Source of the DNA: Nostoc sp. CENA543
Lineage (GTDB): Bacteria > Cyanobacteriota > Cyanobacteriia > Cyanobacteriales > Nostocaceae
Direction: 5' to 3'
DNA length: 64,000 nucleotides
Assembly (NCBI RefSeq): GCF_002896875.1
Contig: NZ_CP023278.1
Coordinates: forward strand, 2,914,001 to 2,978,000
Shown: piece by piece, positions 8,645 through 18,783 of the stretch
Layout of the letters: each line of letters begins with the position of its first letter
Position numbering within the stretch: position 1 is the first letter of the stretch
Notes under the pieces: generated by a model
The model's database searches: none
What the model was told of the DNA's origin: nothing
The model's input: only the letters and a program-made list of their open reading frames with translations
Position numbers and translations under genes: made by a program

Positions 8645-11209
8645 ATGCAGCCGATTCGCACATTCAACGTTTCTCCTTCACTACCGCCAAGACTAGAACC
8701 AATGCGGAAGTTGGCTTACAACTTACACTGGGATTGGAATGTTGAGACTAAAGATTTATTTCGCCGCTTAGACCCGGATTTATGGGAATCTAGCCACCAT
8801 AACCCAGTATTGATGTTAGGTACAATCAGCCAAGCGCGGCTTTTGGAAGTGGTCGAAGATGAAGGCTTCCTGGCGCAAATGGATCGTGCCGCCCGTCAAT
8901 TAGAAGATTATGTGCAGGAACGCACTTGGTATCAGAAACAGCGCAGTCAGAAGCCAAAGGAATGTTACGCCTATTTTTCGGCTGAGTTTGGATTGGTAGA
9001 TTGTCTACCGGTATATTCTGGAGGCTTGGGGGTACTGGCGGGGGATCACCTCAAATCTGCCAGTGACTTGGGCTTACCACTTGTGGGAGTGGGTTTACTG
9101 TATCAGCAAGGCTACTTTGCCCAGTATCTCAATGTGGATGGCTGGCAGCAAGAACGTTATCCGATTAACGATTTCTACAATATGCCCTTGCACCTAGAAC
9201 GCAATCCCGACGGTTCAGAACTGCGGATTGCCGTAGATTATCCAGGGCGGAAGGTCTACGCCAGGGTGTGGCGCGTACAGGTGGGAACAGTCCCTCTGTA
9301 TATGCTAGATACCAACATTGAACCCAATAACCCTTACGACCACGACATCACAGATCAGTTGTATGGTGGCGATATTGATATGCGTATCCACCAAGAAATC
9401 ATGCTGGGGATTGGTGGTGTGCAGATGTTGAAGGCGTTGGGCTATGAAGTCACCGCTTATCACATGAATGAAGGTCACGCCGCCTTCTCTGCCCTAGAAC
9501 GCATTCGGACATTAATTCAAGAACAGGGATTAAGTTACGCCGAAGCTAAACAGGTGGTGATGTCCAGTAATATTTTCACCACCCATACACCAGTGCCGGC
9601 GGGGATTGATTTGTTCCCTCCCGATAAGATTTTGCATTACTTGGGCTACTACGCAGATATTTTTGATCTCCCCAAAGAGCAATTTTTAGGTCTGGGAAGA
9701 GAAAATACAGGCGATTTATCTGCACCCTTTAGTATGGCAGTGCTGGCTTTAAAGATGGCTACGGCTTCTAATGGTGTTGCCCAACTACACGGCGTAGTTT
9801 CCCGTCAGATGTTCCAAGGGTTATGGAAAAAAGTCCCTGTAGACGAAGTACCAATTACCGCCATTACTAACGGTGTTCATGCCCGCAGTTGTGTAGCGAA
9901 ATCCACTCAAGAGTTATACGATCGCTATCTAGGCCCCAATTGGTCATCAACACCACCAGATAGCCCCATGTGGGAGAAAATGGAAGCAATTCCCGATGAG
10001 GAGTTGTGGCGTAATCACGAGCGTTGCCGCTTGGATATGATTTTGTATGTACGGGATCATTTAGTCAAGCATCTACGCGATCGCGGTGCGTCTCCCTCGG
10101 AAATTGCCCAAGCCCAAGAAGTTCTCGACCCCAATGTTTTAACCATTGGTTTTGCCCGGCGGTTTGCTACCTACAAACGCGCTACCCTGTGGATGCGTGA
10201 CATTGAACGGATTAAGCGCATTTTACTAGGTAACAAAGGCCGTAAGGTGCAATTCGTCATTGCTGGGAAGGCACACCCGAAAGATATTCCCGGTAAAGAA
10301 CTCATCCGCGACATCAATCACTTTATCCGCGAACAACACCTAGAAAAACAAATCGTGTTTGTTCCCAACTATGACATTCACATTTCCCGCTTGATGGTAG
10401 CTGGTTGTGATGTCTGGTTAAATACTCCCCGTCGTCCCCGTGAAGCCTCCGGTACTAGTGGGATGAAAGCCGCTATGAATGGCTTACCTAATTTGAGTGT
10501 GCTAGATGGTTGGTGGGATGAAGCCGACTATGTACGTACAGGTTGGGCAATTGGTCACGGCGAAAACTACGAAGATCCCAACTATCAAGATGAAGTAGAA
10601 GCCAACGCCCTCTATGATTTATTGGAAAAAGAGGTAGTACCCTTATTCTATGACCATCGCGATGATGATGGCTTACCCCGTCCTTGGGTAGCCAAAATGA
10701 AAGACGCGATTCGCTTGAATTGTCCTTTCTTTAATACAGCGCGCATGGTGCGAGAATACGCTGAACGGGCATATTTCCCAGCTAGCGATCGCTACCACAC
10801 CTTAAAATCTGATCAATATGCTCCAGCTAAGGAATTAGCAGCTTGGAAAGCAAAACTTGGTGATCATTGGTTTAACATCAGAGTCAAAGATATTGATGTA
10901 TCTGCAAGTGCAGATATAGAAGTTAATCAAACTGTGGGTGTAAAAGCAAAAGTTGACCTGGCCACTTTAAGCAATGAAGATGTGCAAGTAGAACTATATC
11001 AAGGCGCAATTGATGCCAACGGTGAGATAGTTAACGCTGTCCCTGTCGTTATGGATTACCAAGGACAGGATACAAACGGCTTAGGTGTTTACACTGCTGA
11101 TATCGTTTACACCACCTCTGGTTTACAAGGTTTGTCTTTACGGGTATTACCCAAACACCCACACCTGTCTAGCCTTTATGAACCAAGATTGATTGCTTGG
11201 GCGGAGTAA
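8645..11209 (+). CDS. glgP: Glycogen/alpha-glucan phosphorylase
   Basis: An 854-residue GT35 phosphorylase that releases glucose-1-phosphate from glycogen, using pyridoxal phosphate. This is the long-N-terminal-domain 'alpha-glucan phosphorylase' type: it opens with FNVSPSLPPRLEPMRKLAYN and a DUF3417-like domain. The catalytic core has AYFSAEFGL, VYSGGLGVLAGDHLKSASDL and YHMNEGHAAF. The PLP-binding region is EASGTSGMKAAMNG, with the Schiff-base Lys inside it. The C-terminus carries a short beta-rich extension. It stands alone with long spacers. In cyanobacteria this enzyme mobilises glycogen in the dark. Confidence 0.96.
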   Translation: MQPIRTFNVSPSLPPRLEPMRKLAYNLHWDWNVETKDLFRRLDPDLWESSHHNPVLMLGTISQARLLEVVEDEGFLAQMDRAARQLEDYVQERTWYQKQRSQKPKECYAYFSAEFGLVDCLPVYSGGLGVLAGDHLKSASDLGLPLVGVGLLYQQGYFAQYLNVDGWQQERYPINDFYNMPLHLERNPDGSELRIAVDYPGRKVYARVWRVQVGTVPLYMLDTNIEPNNPYDHDITDQLYGGDIDMRIHQEIMLGIGGVQMLKALGYEVTAYHMNEGHAAFSALERIRTLIQEQGLSYAEAKQVVMSSNIFTTHTPVPAGIDLFPPDKILHYLGYYADIFDLPKEQFLGLGRENTGDLSAPFSMAVLALKMATASNGVAQLHGVVSRQMFQGLWKKVPVDEVPITAITNGVHARSCVAKSTQELYDRYLGPNWSSTPPDSPMWEKMEAIPDEELWRNHERCRLDMILYVRDHLVKHLRDRGASPSEIAQAQEVLDPNVLTIGFARRFATYKRATLWMRDIERIKRILLGNKGRKVQFVIAGKAHPKDIPGKELIRDINHFIREQHLEKQIVFVPNYDIHISRLMVAGCDVWLNTPRRPREASGTSGMKAAMNGLPNLSVLDGWWDEADYVRTGWAIGHGENYEDPNYQDEVEANALYDLLEKEVVPLFYDHRDDDGLPRPWVAKMKDAIRLNCPFFNTARMVREYAERAYFPASDRYHTLKSDQYAPAKELAAWKAKLGDHWFNIRVKDIDVSASADIEVNQTVGVKAKVDLATLSNEDVQVELYQGAIDANGEIVNAVPVVMDYQGQDTNGLGVYTADIVYTTSGLQGLSLRVLPKHPHLSSLYEPRLIAWAE

Positions 11210-11214
11210 TTAAG

Positions 11215-11300
11215 AAAGGGGTGCAGGGGTGCAGGGCGCAGGGGGAGATTTATTTGATCCCAATCCCCAGTCCCTAGTCCCCAGTTCCCAATCCCTTGGG
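11215..11300. repeat. STRR cluster between glgP and the DUF429 gene
   Basis: ggggtgcaggggtgcagggc units, then tccccagtccctagtcccca-type units. The second array runs into the DUF429 gene and encodes its last residues and stop codon. Confidence 0.8.
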
Positions 11301-12011
11301 GATAACAATGTAGCCCGTGGTGCGATCGCCTAGTACCAGGTTGCGTTGTTCTCCCCAGTACCACCAATAAGCAGCTACATACGCACAAATTAAGCTGTCT
11401 AGTTTATCTTCTGTGGCTTTGAGTTCTGTACCTGTGTGGGGAATTTCATCAGTTAACCAACTACCGATAGATAAAGCAGGCTCAAATTGAGGCAGAATTT
11501 CCACAATATATTGATGTAATTTGATTAATTCTAAGCGGCGTTCACTGATACGCCCTTTTTTGTATTTAAGGATGCGTTCTAAACCGAATAAATGCACTAT
11601 AGCGGGATGGGGAAAGACTTCAATTTGATATCTCCCTGGTGTTTGCGGTGTAATTTCCGGTGCATGAAGATAACCACGGGATTCTAATTCTAAGCCAAAA
11701 TTAATAGTCCGTTCTGCAAAGGGGAGATTTTGGTTAGCGGGATAACAGCCGGCGTGATATTTGCCAAAGTATTTGTGAGTTAGTTTATCGGGGAGACGGC
11801 TACCTGTGGCGTTAGGAATGAGGGTAGGTGCATCTACAGCGATGAGTGCAGATTCGTCTGGTTTTACCCAATGATCTATCCAGCTTAAAATATCGGCGAT
11901 CGCATCTTGTCGTTCTAAATCAACTAACTCTAATTTTCCTTTGGTTAATTGTAAGCAAGATAACCCACTAGGTTGAGATTTCCAACCCAAATCAACACCA
12001 ATAAATTTCAT
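11274..12011 (-). CDS. DUF429 family protein (predicted RNase H-like)
   Basis: A 245-residue protein of the DUF429 family, predicted to have an RNase H-like fold; its biological role is not established. The start MKFIGVDLGWKS holds the first acidic residue, and AVDAPTLIPN holds a second conserved Asp. It has internal GCYPANQ and HPAIVHLFGL motifs. The last residues (GLGTGD and stop) are encoded by the adjacent STRR array, so the natural C-terminus was probably slightly different. Confidence 0.8.
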   Translation of the reverse strand: MKFIGVDLGWKSQPSGLSCLQLTKGKLELVDLERQDAIADILSWIDHWVKPDESALIAVDAPTLIPNATGSRLPDKLTHKYFGKYHAGCYPANQNLPFAERTINFGLELESRGYLHAPEITPQTPGRYQIEVFPHPAIVHLFGLERILKYKKGRISERRLELIKLHQYIVEILPQFEPALSIGSWLTDEIPHTGTELKATEDKLDSLICAYVAAYWWYWGEQRNLVLGDRTTGYIVIPKGLGTGD

Positions 12012-12138
12012 ATATTTCGCCTTAGAGATATTGAGACTTTACTCCAAGAAATCAAAGCTTGGGAATAAGAGCGCAATCACCGAAAGGTAAAAATTGATTG
12101 GCGTTAGGAAGCAGGCTGTGTTTGTGTAGCTGCAACTT

Positions 12139-12264
12139 ATACCAATTCACAAAAAATGCGATTCAAATGCAAACGCCAAAAGCTATGCTGAGTCCCATTT
12201 TCTTAATTTTGAATTTTGTAGGCGCAAGCCTTCTCGTAGAGTATTTTGAATTTTGAATTGGTAT
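12139..12264. mobile_element. MITE-like element with ATACCAATTC / GAATTGGTAT ends (copy 1)
   Basis: ataccaattc at 12139-12148 and gaattggtat at 12255-12264 form a perfect 10-bp terminal inverted repeat around non-coding DNA containing ttttgaattttg units. The right end touches the stop codon of the large kinase gene (TTA, 12264-12266). Relatives lie at 18613, 30405, 53331 and 55917. Confidence 0.65.
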
Positions 12265-15200
12265 TACACTGGAATTTCAATTAAAAATTCTGTTCCTTCG
12301 CCCAGAACAGATTTGCAACTTAGTTTGCCACCGTGAGTTTCTTCGACAATTTGACGGGCAATCGCCAATCCCAACCCCGTGCCTTTGCCGACAGCTTTCG
12401 TCGTAAATAAATTGTCAAATATTTTTTGTTTAATTTCTTCACTCATCCCCTTAGCATTGTCAGCGATGACAATTTTAACAAGATTATTCTCTAGCTCAGT
12501 GCTAATAGTAATTCGGTTAGGACTGGCTTGAATATCTGCCATATTTCGTCCCAGATTCGACTCTTCTAAAGCATCAATAGCATTAGCAAGAATATTCATA
12601 AATACCTGATTTAATTGCCCAGGAAAACATTCTATTGGCGGTAAATTACCATAGTTGGTAACAACTGCAATCGCTGGACGTTGTTCGTTAGCTTTGAGAC
12701 GATGTTTGAGAATCAAAATTGTACTATCAATACCTTCATGAATATTAAATGGCACTTTGTAATCGCGATCGGCACGAGAGAAAGTACGTAAACTAGTGCT
12801 GATATTTTTTAGCCTGTTGCACGCCAAAGTCATGGAATCAAGCATTTTGGGCAAATCTTCTAAGCTATATTCTAAGTCAATTGATTCGGCATGGTCTGCG
12901 ATTTCTGCACTCTTGTTAGGGAAAGTTTCTTGATAGAGTTTTAAGTGTGCAAAAATATCAGCAACGGTGGGTTGAGCTTGTTTGATACTGGCAGCAATAA
13001 AACCCAAAGGATTATTCATTTCATGAGCTACACCAGCAACTAAGTTACCCAAAGCAGACATTTTCTCACTTTGAATTATTTGTAATTGCGCTTGTTGCAA
13101 GGCAAGTTCTGCTTGTTTGCGATCGCTAATATTTTTGACAAATGCACAGTTGTACTCTTCGCCTTCCAGTTCAAGGTAGTTAACCGTTACTTCCACCGGA
13201 TAGCTATGCCCTGATTTGTTGAAATTGTCAGCCTCAAAGACAAATGAACCCTTCTGTTTAAGCTCCTGCCAATGCTTTTCCCAAATTTCCGATGAAAGTT
13301 CTGGATTGAAGTCCCACACGTATCTTTGCAAAATCTCAGTTCGAGAATAGCCTAGATCGTGGCAGGCAGCATCATTAACATAAGAAATCTTTCCGCTCGG
13401 TTTAACCCACCAGATCGGCACGCTAGAACGATCAATGGCAAACTGAGTCAGTCTGAAAGATTTCTCAGCTTGTTTGCGTTCGCTAATGTCAATCACTACC
13501 CCATCCCATACAGTTACCCCATCGGCTCGTCGGGTTGGCCTGGAAGCAAATTGCACCCATTTCACCTTTCCCGAAGGCAAGACAAGGCGACATTCTTGTC
13601 TAAAAGGTGTGAGATTTTGTGCAGAGTCGGTGAGGGCTTCTACCATTGCTGCGTGATCATCAGGATGGTGCATTGTATAAAGATTATGTATCCCCGCCAT
13701 TACCAACTCTGGATCTAACTCATACAAGTCCCAACAGCCAGAACTAACGTAGGGTGTAGAAGTGGAACCATCCGCAGCCAGATGGAATTGGTATACCATC
13801 CCCGGAATATTATTGGCCAAATTTTGAAAGCGGATTTCATTAGCCTGCAATTGTGTGAGAGATTGTGTCAATTTTTGGGCATAATTCTGGGAATTTTCAT
13901 AAAGTCGGGCATTTTCTAGGGAAATTGCAGCTTGAGTGCAAAGTAAATTCAGGAGTTCCACGCGATCGCTTGTAAATGCCCCCGTGACTAAACTATTTTC
14001 CAGATATAAAATGCCTCGCAACTTGCCTTGATACAAAATTGGACTACACAAAATACTTTTAGGCTGCTGTTGCTGAATATAGGGGTCATTGATAAATTGC
14101 GGATGTACCCTAGCATCCACAATTACTATTGGTTTTAAACTGCGTTTGACAGTATGAATTAAGCCAACTGGTACATCAACCGAGTCCTCAACAGGCTGTG
14201 GGTTGAGCAGCATAGGATAAAAATCGATGTTGTTACCAGAAAGCTTGGCCAAAGCTTGAATTTGCAGTTGATCGGACTGCGGCATCATAAATACACATCG
14301 ATCAGATCCAGCATTTTTAATCACGATAGAAAGCAGTACCGAGAGCAGTTTTTCCAATTCGATTTCACTGGAAATGGTTTGGTAAGCTTTGAAAATGACA
14401 CCTAAATCAAGAGATGTAGACACACTGCTACTACTAGAAGGATGGGAACTGGTGGAGGTGCTGGTGCTATTCCCTAATGCAAAGATAGTTTCATTTGTGG
14501 AGATAGGAGATTGAGTTTGCTCAAAGATGGGAGCGAGTAGTTGGGGATACCTTCTTTCTAAATCGGCAACTTTCGCTTTTGCGCCCCAACAAGCATAGCC
14601 GTAGTAGGCTTGAATCATGTATTCCTCAGCCATCCGTTTTTTGCCCCAGTCGAGATAAAACTTGGCGGCGAGTTCGTTGGCCAGGCTTTCTTCTTGGATA
14701 TAGCCGTTAGCTTTGGCAAGAGCAATAGCACAATCATAAAATTCCATTGCTTCTTTTCGATTCCCCAACACTCGATACCACTCTGCTGCTACCAGATCAT
14801 ATTTGTGTTGGAAATTTATGGGTGCGTGCGTTGCCCAGTATTTGAGAATTTCTTGGTTACTAGCGATGCGTTCTTCTATCTGCTGTTGTTCCGGTACTGA
14901 GAGTTGTTCAAATACTGCCAGTTGCGCTAAAGACTCATAAAAATGAAAGATCGGTACATAAACAAAAGCCATAACAGCATCTAAATACTGTCTTGCTTGT
15001 TGGGCTTGTTGTACGGCTGGGGCAAACTCAGCGAATAGATAGGAAACAATTAGTTTGTTAATCCACAGCAATGCTAATCCAGTGCGATCGCTTGCCGCTT
15101 CATGCAATGGCAATTGTTGCTGTTCATTGTAAGCTGTACCACTCAAAACCACAGGATTATCTGCATACCCCGTTAAATTCAGGATAATTTGTCGAGCTAA

Positions 15201-18200
15201 TAGACAATAAGTGTGTGTGAGATTTTGCTTAAGGTGAGCAAGTGCTTGACAATAGGCATCAGATTCTAGTTCTAACTGAGTTAAATTTTGTCCCGCAAAA
15301 TGGGAATATAATACGTAGTTATACGCGCAATAACCAGTAAAAGCCAGATCGCCTGCGTCCAAACAACTAGAATAGGCATGTTGTAAAGGTTGTAGAGTCT
15401 CACGCAAATGCGTTTTTCCATGTCTAGTGTAAAGATAGACCAGTGTTAAAGTTTTGCCTTTGAATTGAGAATTGGGATCTCGATATAGTAAATCAAGAGC
15501 TAACTGACCAAATTCATAGCCTAATTCCAAGTTGCCTACGATACCACATAGCAATATTCCATAAGAAGCATAGGTAAAGGGTGATGTTGACTCATTGCCA
15601 TAGACAACCGATAGATAAACCTTTTTTAAAATCACCACTAAATATAAAAGCGGCTGAGATAGATAAGCCGCAGGTGCTAGTGATGTTAAAATTCGTGCTG
15701 CTGCCAGAATATTGTTATCTGTTACAGATGGGAGGTTGAGTAATTCAGCAGGTGAGTGTCCCTCAAGAACATGAGCCACAGCATCAAAGGCAGCTGTGAC
15801 ATCTGCTTGACTAGGTTCCGAAGGCAGTTCCACTTGTAATTGCCCAAGAATATTAATTGCAGCTGCGATCGCATCAGTAATCTGAGCTTGAGTAGTGAAA
15901 GCATCAATGATCACCCCGTACACACTCACCATATCTAATGGCGTTTTGGCATGGTCGAGAACCAGGTCAGTAAATGCTTGCATCTGTTGCAAATCACCAA
16001 TCAGATGAGATGTTTCTGCCGCTATTTGATGCAGTTCCAAAGTCAAGTGATATTGAGTTTGCCAGCTATCTTCAGCCAGTACATCTATACCTTTCTGGGC
16101 ATATTGAAAAGCTGCAACATAGGCTGTGGCAATTTTGGCTTTGCGACTTGCTAAAAGGTTGTACTCCGCTAAGGCTTGCCGTTCTGTGGATTGGGTGAGT
16201 AATTCTTTTGCCAGATTTAGTTGATTGACGATCGCAAAAATGCCATCTTCTAGGTTGGCTGCTGGTGTATTGTTTAGCAGTAATTGCCCAATCTTTAAGT
16301 GAACAGATTGTATTTCTTGGGGTGGAATTAAAGAATAAGCTGCTTGTTGTACTCGGTCATGTAAAAATTTGTATTCAACTGTCATTTGTCCTGGTTGTAC
16401 TTCTTCTACAAATGACAAATTACCCTTGACTGATGACTCTTGTTGATAAAACTTATAAACTTCACTAATAGGTAAAATTAATCCTTCTTGTAATGCTTTC
16501 CACAAAGCAGATGCCGTTTCAATTTCTGATTGTTCTGAAACAATAGCTAAAGTTGCTAAATCAAAAGAGTTACCAATACAAGCTGCTAATTTGATGACTT
16601 GTTGAGTTGATAGCGGTAGTTTTCGCAATTGAAAACTCATAAAAGCCACAATGTCATCTGTAACCGCTTGAGTTGCCACTTGTGCGATGTCACATTCCCA
16701 GCCTCCTGAGGGAGAAAATCTAATTAATCCATCTTGATATAATGCTTTGAGAAACTGGGTGACGAAAAATGGATTACCTTGAGTTTTTTGATAAAGCAAT
16801 ACAGAAAGATTCCATGCCAAATTTTCTGTACATTTGAGAGTGTCAGCGACTAATTTATTTACTTGTTCTTGAGTTAGTGGTAGTAAAGTAATCGTATTAA
16901 TTGTTGCTTGTTTTTTAGTAATTTCACCCAATGTCAACATTAATGGATGTCCTGGGCTGACTTCGTTATCACGGTATGCACCAATGATGAACAGATGACT
17001 TGTATCAACCATTAATAGCTGGATTAAGTTCAGTGATGCCGAATCTGCCCATTGCAAATCATCCAAAAACATCACTAAGGGATGTTCTGCACTGGCAAAG
17101 ACTTGAGTAAATTTGTGAAATAATAAATTAAATCGATTTTGCGCTGCTGTTCCTGATAATTCCACAGCTAGTGGTTGTTCACCAATAATTTTTGATAATT
17201 CGGGGATGACTTCAATAATTACCTGTCCATTTTCGCCAATAGCATTTAAGATTTTGGTTTTCCATTGCCCTATTTGGACATCGCTTTCGGTGAGCAATTG
17301 AGTCATTAAATCTCGGAATGCTTGCACAAAGGCACTGAAGGGAATATTACGCCCAAATTGGTCATATTTCCCTTTAATAAAATAACCGCGTTGTCTCACA
17401 ATTGGTTTGTGAACTTCATTGACAACCGCCGTTTTGCCAATTCCAGAGAAACCAGCGACGAGCATCATTTCGGTTTCACCCTGGCTGACTCTATCAAAGG
17501 CTGCCAGCAGGGTTTTAACTTCAGCTTCTCGGCCATAGAGTTTATCAGGCATGATGAAGCGATCGCACACGTCCCTGGTGGCGATTTCAAAGGATGTTAT
17601 GCCACCTGTTGTTTCTAGCTGTTGTAAACAATTCTCTAAGTCAAACTTTAACCCTAATGCACTTTGATATCTATCCTCAGCATTTTTCGCCATCAATTTC
17701 AGGACAATCTCACCCAGAACTGAAGGAAGTTGTGTTTTGGGATTACTTAACTTTTCTGGAATTTTTGCTAAATGAGAATGTACCAACTCCATTGGATCAT
17801 TTGATGCAAAAGGTAATTCTCCTGTGAGTAATTCATAAAAAGTGACACCCAAAGAATAGAAGTCTGTGCGATAATCAATCCCGCGATTCATTCTCCCTGT
17901 TTGTTCGGGAGATATATAAGCTAGTGTCCCTTCTAAAACATTAGGATTGACTAGTGTTTGGGTTTCTCGTGGAAGTAAAGATGCAATGCTAAAGTCAATT
18001 AATTTAACTTGTTTAGTTTCGGGATTAATTAATATATTGCTGGGTTTAATATCTTTATGAATGATGCGCTCACGGTAGAGTATGTTTAAAGTGTCGCATA
18101 AAGCGATCGCTATCATTAAAAACTCTTTTAAAAACGCAGAACTTTGATTTTGGGCGAAATAATCATTCAGAGAAATTCCCCCAAAGTCTTCCATAACTAG

Positions 18201-18452
18201 GATATAGCCATTTTGGAAGGGTTCTAGGCTATAGGTTTGAATAATCGAAGGTGAATGGAGATTTTTCGCAATGGTGTACTGATTGCGAAACGACAAGATT
18301 TCATGGAAGCTAGGAAAAGGATTTTTCAGTAATTTAATCGCTACTGGTACTAAGTCGGATTCTCTCACTGCTCGATAAACTTGGGTTCTAGAACCACTGT
18401 AGAGTTCTTCGATGATGCGATATCCAAGAATACTAGCAACAGCACTAACCAT
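12264..18452 (-). CDS. Giant dual Ser/Thr kinase - AAA ATPase - GAF - PAS - histidine kinase
   Basis: A 2062-residue signalling protein of the HstK type known from Anabaena/Nostoc. In order: a Ser/Thr kinase domain (residues 1-270; VAIKLL, HKDIKPSN at about 134, and DFSIAS in place of DFG); an AAA_16-type ATPase (GFSGIGKT at about 338, then VMFLDDLQWAD); a long helical TPR-like sensor region (about 700-1300); GAF (about 1360-1510); two PAS domains (about 1535 and 1665); HisKA with the phospho-accepting His in GVAHEMNNPLGF (about 1809); and HATPase_c (NAIDAL, DNAKGM, GTGLGLAIARQI). There is no receiver domain, so a separate response regulator must exist. Start ATG at 18452. Cytoplasmic, with no membrane segments seen. 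Signal unknown. Confidence 0.93.
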   Translation of the reverse strand: MVSAVASILGYRIIEELYSGSRTQVYRAVRESDLVPVAIKLLKNPFPSFHEILSFRNQYTIAKNLHSPSIIQTYSLEPFQNGYILVMEDFGGISLNDYFAQNQSSAFLKEFLMIAIALCDTLNILYRERIIHKDIKPSNILINPETKQVKLIDFSIASLLPRETQTLVNPNVLEGTLAYISPEQTGRMNRGIDYRTDFYSLGVTFYELLTGELPFASNDPMELVHSHLAKIPEKLSNPKTQLPSVLGEIVLKLMAKNAEDRYQSALGLKFDLENCLQQLETTGGITSFEIATRDVCDRFIMPDKLYGREAEVKTLLAAFDRVSQGETEMMLVAGFSGIGKTAVVNEVHKPIVRQRGYFIKGKYDQFGRNIPFSAFVQAFRDLMTQLLTESDVQIGQWKTKILNAIGENGQVIIEVIPELSKIIGEQPLAVELSGTAAQNRFNLLFHKFTQVFASAEHPLVMFLDDLQWADSASLNLIQLLMVDTSHLFIIGAYRDNEVSPGHPLMLTLGEITKKQATINTITLLPLTQEQVNKLVADTLKCTENLAWNLSVLLYQKTQGNPFFVTQFLKALYQDGLIRFSPSGGWECDIAQVATQAVTDDIVAFMSFQLRKLPLSTQQVIKLAACIGNSFDLATLAIVSEQSEIETASALWKALQEGLILPISEVYKFYQQESSVKGNLSFVEEVQPGQMTVEYKFLHDRVQQAAYSLIPPQEIQSVHLKIGQLLLNNTPAANLEDGIFAIVNQLNLAKELLTQSTERQALAEYNLLASRKAKIATAYVAAFQYAQKGIDVLAEDSWQTQYHLTLELHQIAAETSHLIGDLQQMQAFTDLVLDHAKTPLDMVSVYGVIIDAFTTQAQITDAIAAAINILGQLQVELPSEPSQADVTAAFDAVAHVLEGHSPAELLNLPSVTDNNILAAARILTSLAPAAYLSQPLLYLVVILKKVYLSVVYGNESTSPFTYASYGILLCGIVGNLELGYEFGQLALDLLYRDPNSQFKGKTLTLVYLYTRHGKTHLRETLQPLQHAYSSCLDAGDLAFTGYCAYNYVLYSHFAGQNLTQLELESDAYCQALAHLKQNLTHTYCLLARQIILNLTGYADNPVVLSGTAYNEQQQLPLHEAASDRTGLALLWINKLIVSYLFAEFAPAVQQAQQARQYLDAVMAFVYVPIFHFYESLAQLAVFEQLSVPEQQQIEERIASNQEILKYWATHAPINFQHKYDLVAAEWYRVLGNRKEAMEFYDCAIALAKANGYIQEESLANELAAKFYLDWGKKRMAEEYMIQAYYGYACWGAKAKVADLERRYPQLLAPIFEQTQSPISTNETIFALGNSTSTSTSSHPSSSSSVSTSLDLGVIFKAYQTISSEIELEKLLSVLLSIVIKNAGSDRCVFMMPQSDQLQIQALAKLSGNNIDFYPMLLNPQPVEDSVDVPVGLIHTVKRSLKPIVIVDARVHPQFINDPYIQQQQPKSILCSPILYQGKLRGILYLENSLVTGAFTSDRVELLNLLCTQAAISLENARLYENSQNYAQKLTQSLTQLQANEIRFQNLANNIPGMVYQFHLAADGSTSTPYVSSGCWDLYELDPELVMAGIHNLYTMHHPDDHAAMVEALTDSAQNLTPFRQECRLVLPSGKVKWVQFASRPTRRADGVTVWDGVVIDISERKQAEKSFRLTQFAIDRSSVPIWWVKPSGKISYVNDAACHDLGYSRTEILQRYVWDFNPELSSEIWEKHWQELKQKGSFVFEADNFNKSGHSYPVEVTVNYLELEGEEYNCAFVKNISDRKQAELALQQAQLQIIQSEKMSALGNLVAGVAHEMNNPLGFIAASIKQAQPTVADIFAHLKLYQETFPNKSAEIADHAESIDLEYSLEDLPKMLDSMTLACNRLKNISTSLRTFSRADRDYKVPFNIHEGIDSTILILKHRLKANEQRPAIAVVTNYGNLPPIECFPGQLNQVFMNILANAIDALEESNLGRNMADIQASPNRITISTELENNLVKIVIADNAKGMSEEIKQKIFDNLFTTKAVGKGTGLGLAIARQIVEETHGGKLSCKSVLGEGTEFLIEIPV

Positions 18453-18612
18453 ACAGCTAAATCCTCACAATTTCTAGTGGATTTAGTATTCCCAAATCGT
18501 CAATGACAAGTTCAGAATCAGAAGACATTGTCAAGGGTGGTATTTGCTGTGTGATATACTGCCTACCCTTCAGGGTTTACATTTGTGTCAAAATTTGAGT
18601 GGAATGATCCTT

Positions 18613-18721
18613 ATACCAATTCAAAATTCAAAATTCAAAATTCAAAATTCAAAATTAAGAATTAAGACAGAACAAGCATTTGGGGCTGTACATCTGTCGC
18701 ATTCTTTTTTCAAATTGGTAT
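18613..18721. mobile_element. MITE-like element with ATACCAATT ends (copy 2)
   Basis: ataccaattcaaa at the left (18613) and ttcaaattggtat at the right (18709-18721). The interior begins with five tandem ttcaaaa-type units. It is 109 bp with no coding capacity. It lies in the 330-bp spacer between the kinase and proline iminopeptidase genes, which otherwise shows nothing recognisable. Confidence 0.65.
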
Positions 18722-18783
18722 TAGTGGGGCAAAAAAGTCCCCATTGCGGACGAAACAGTACGTACAACACTTAAAATCAGCTT

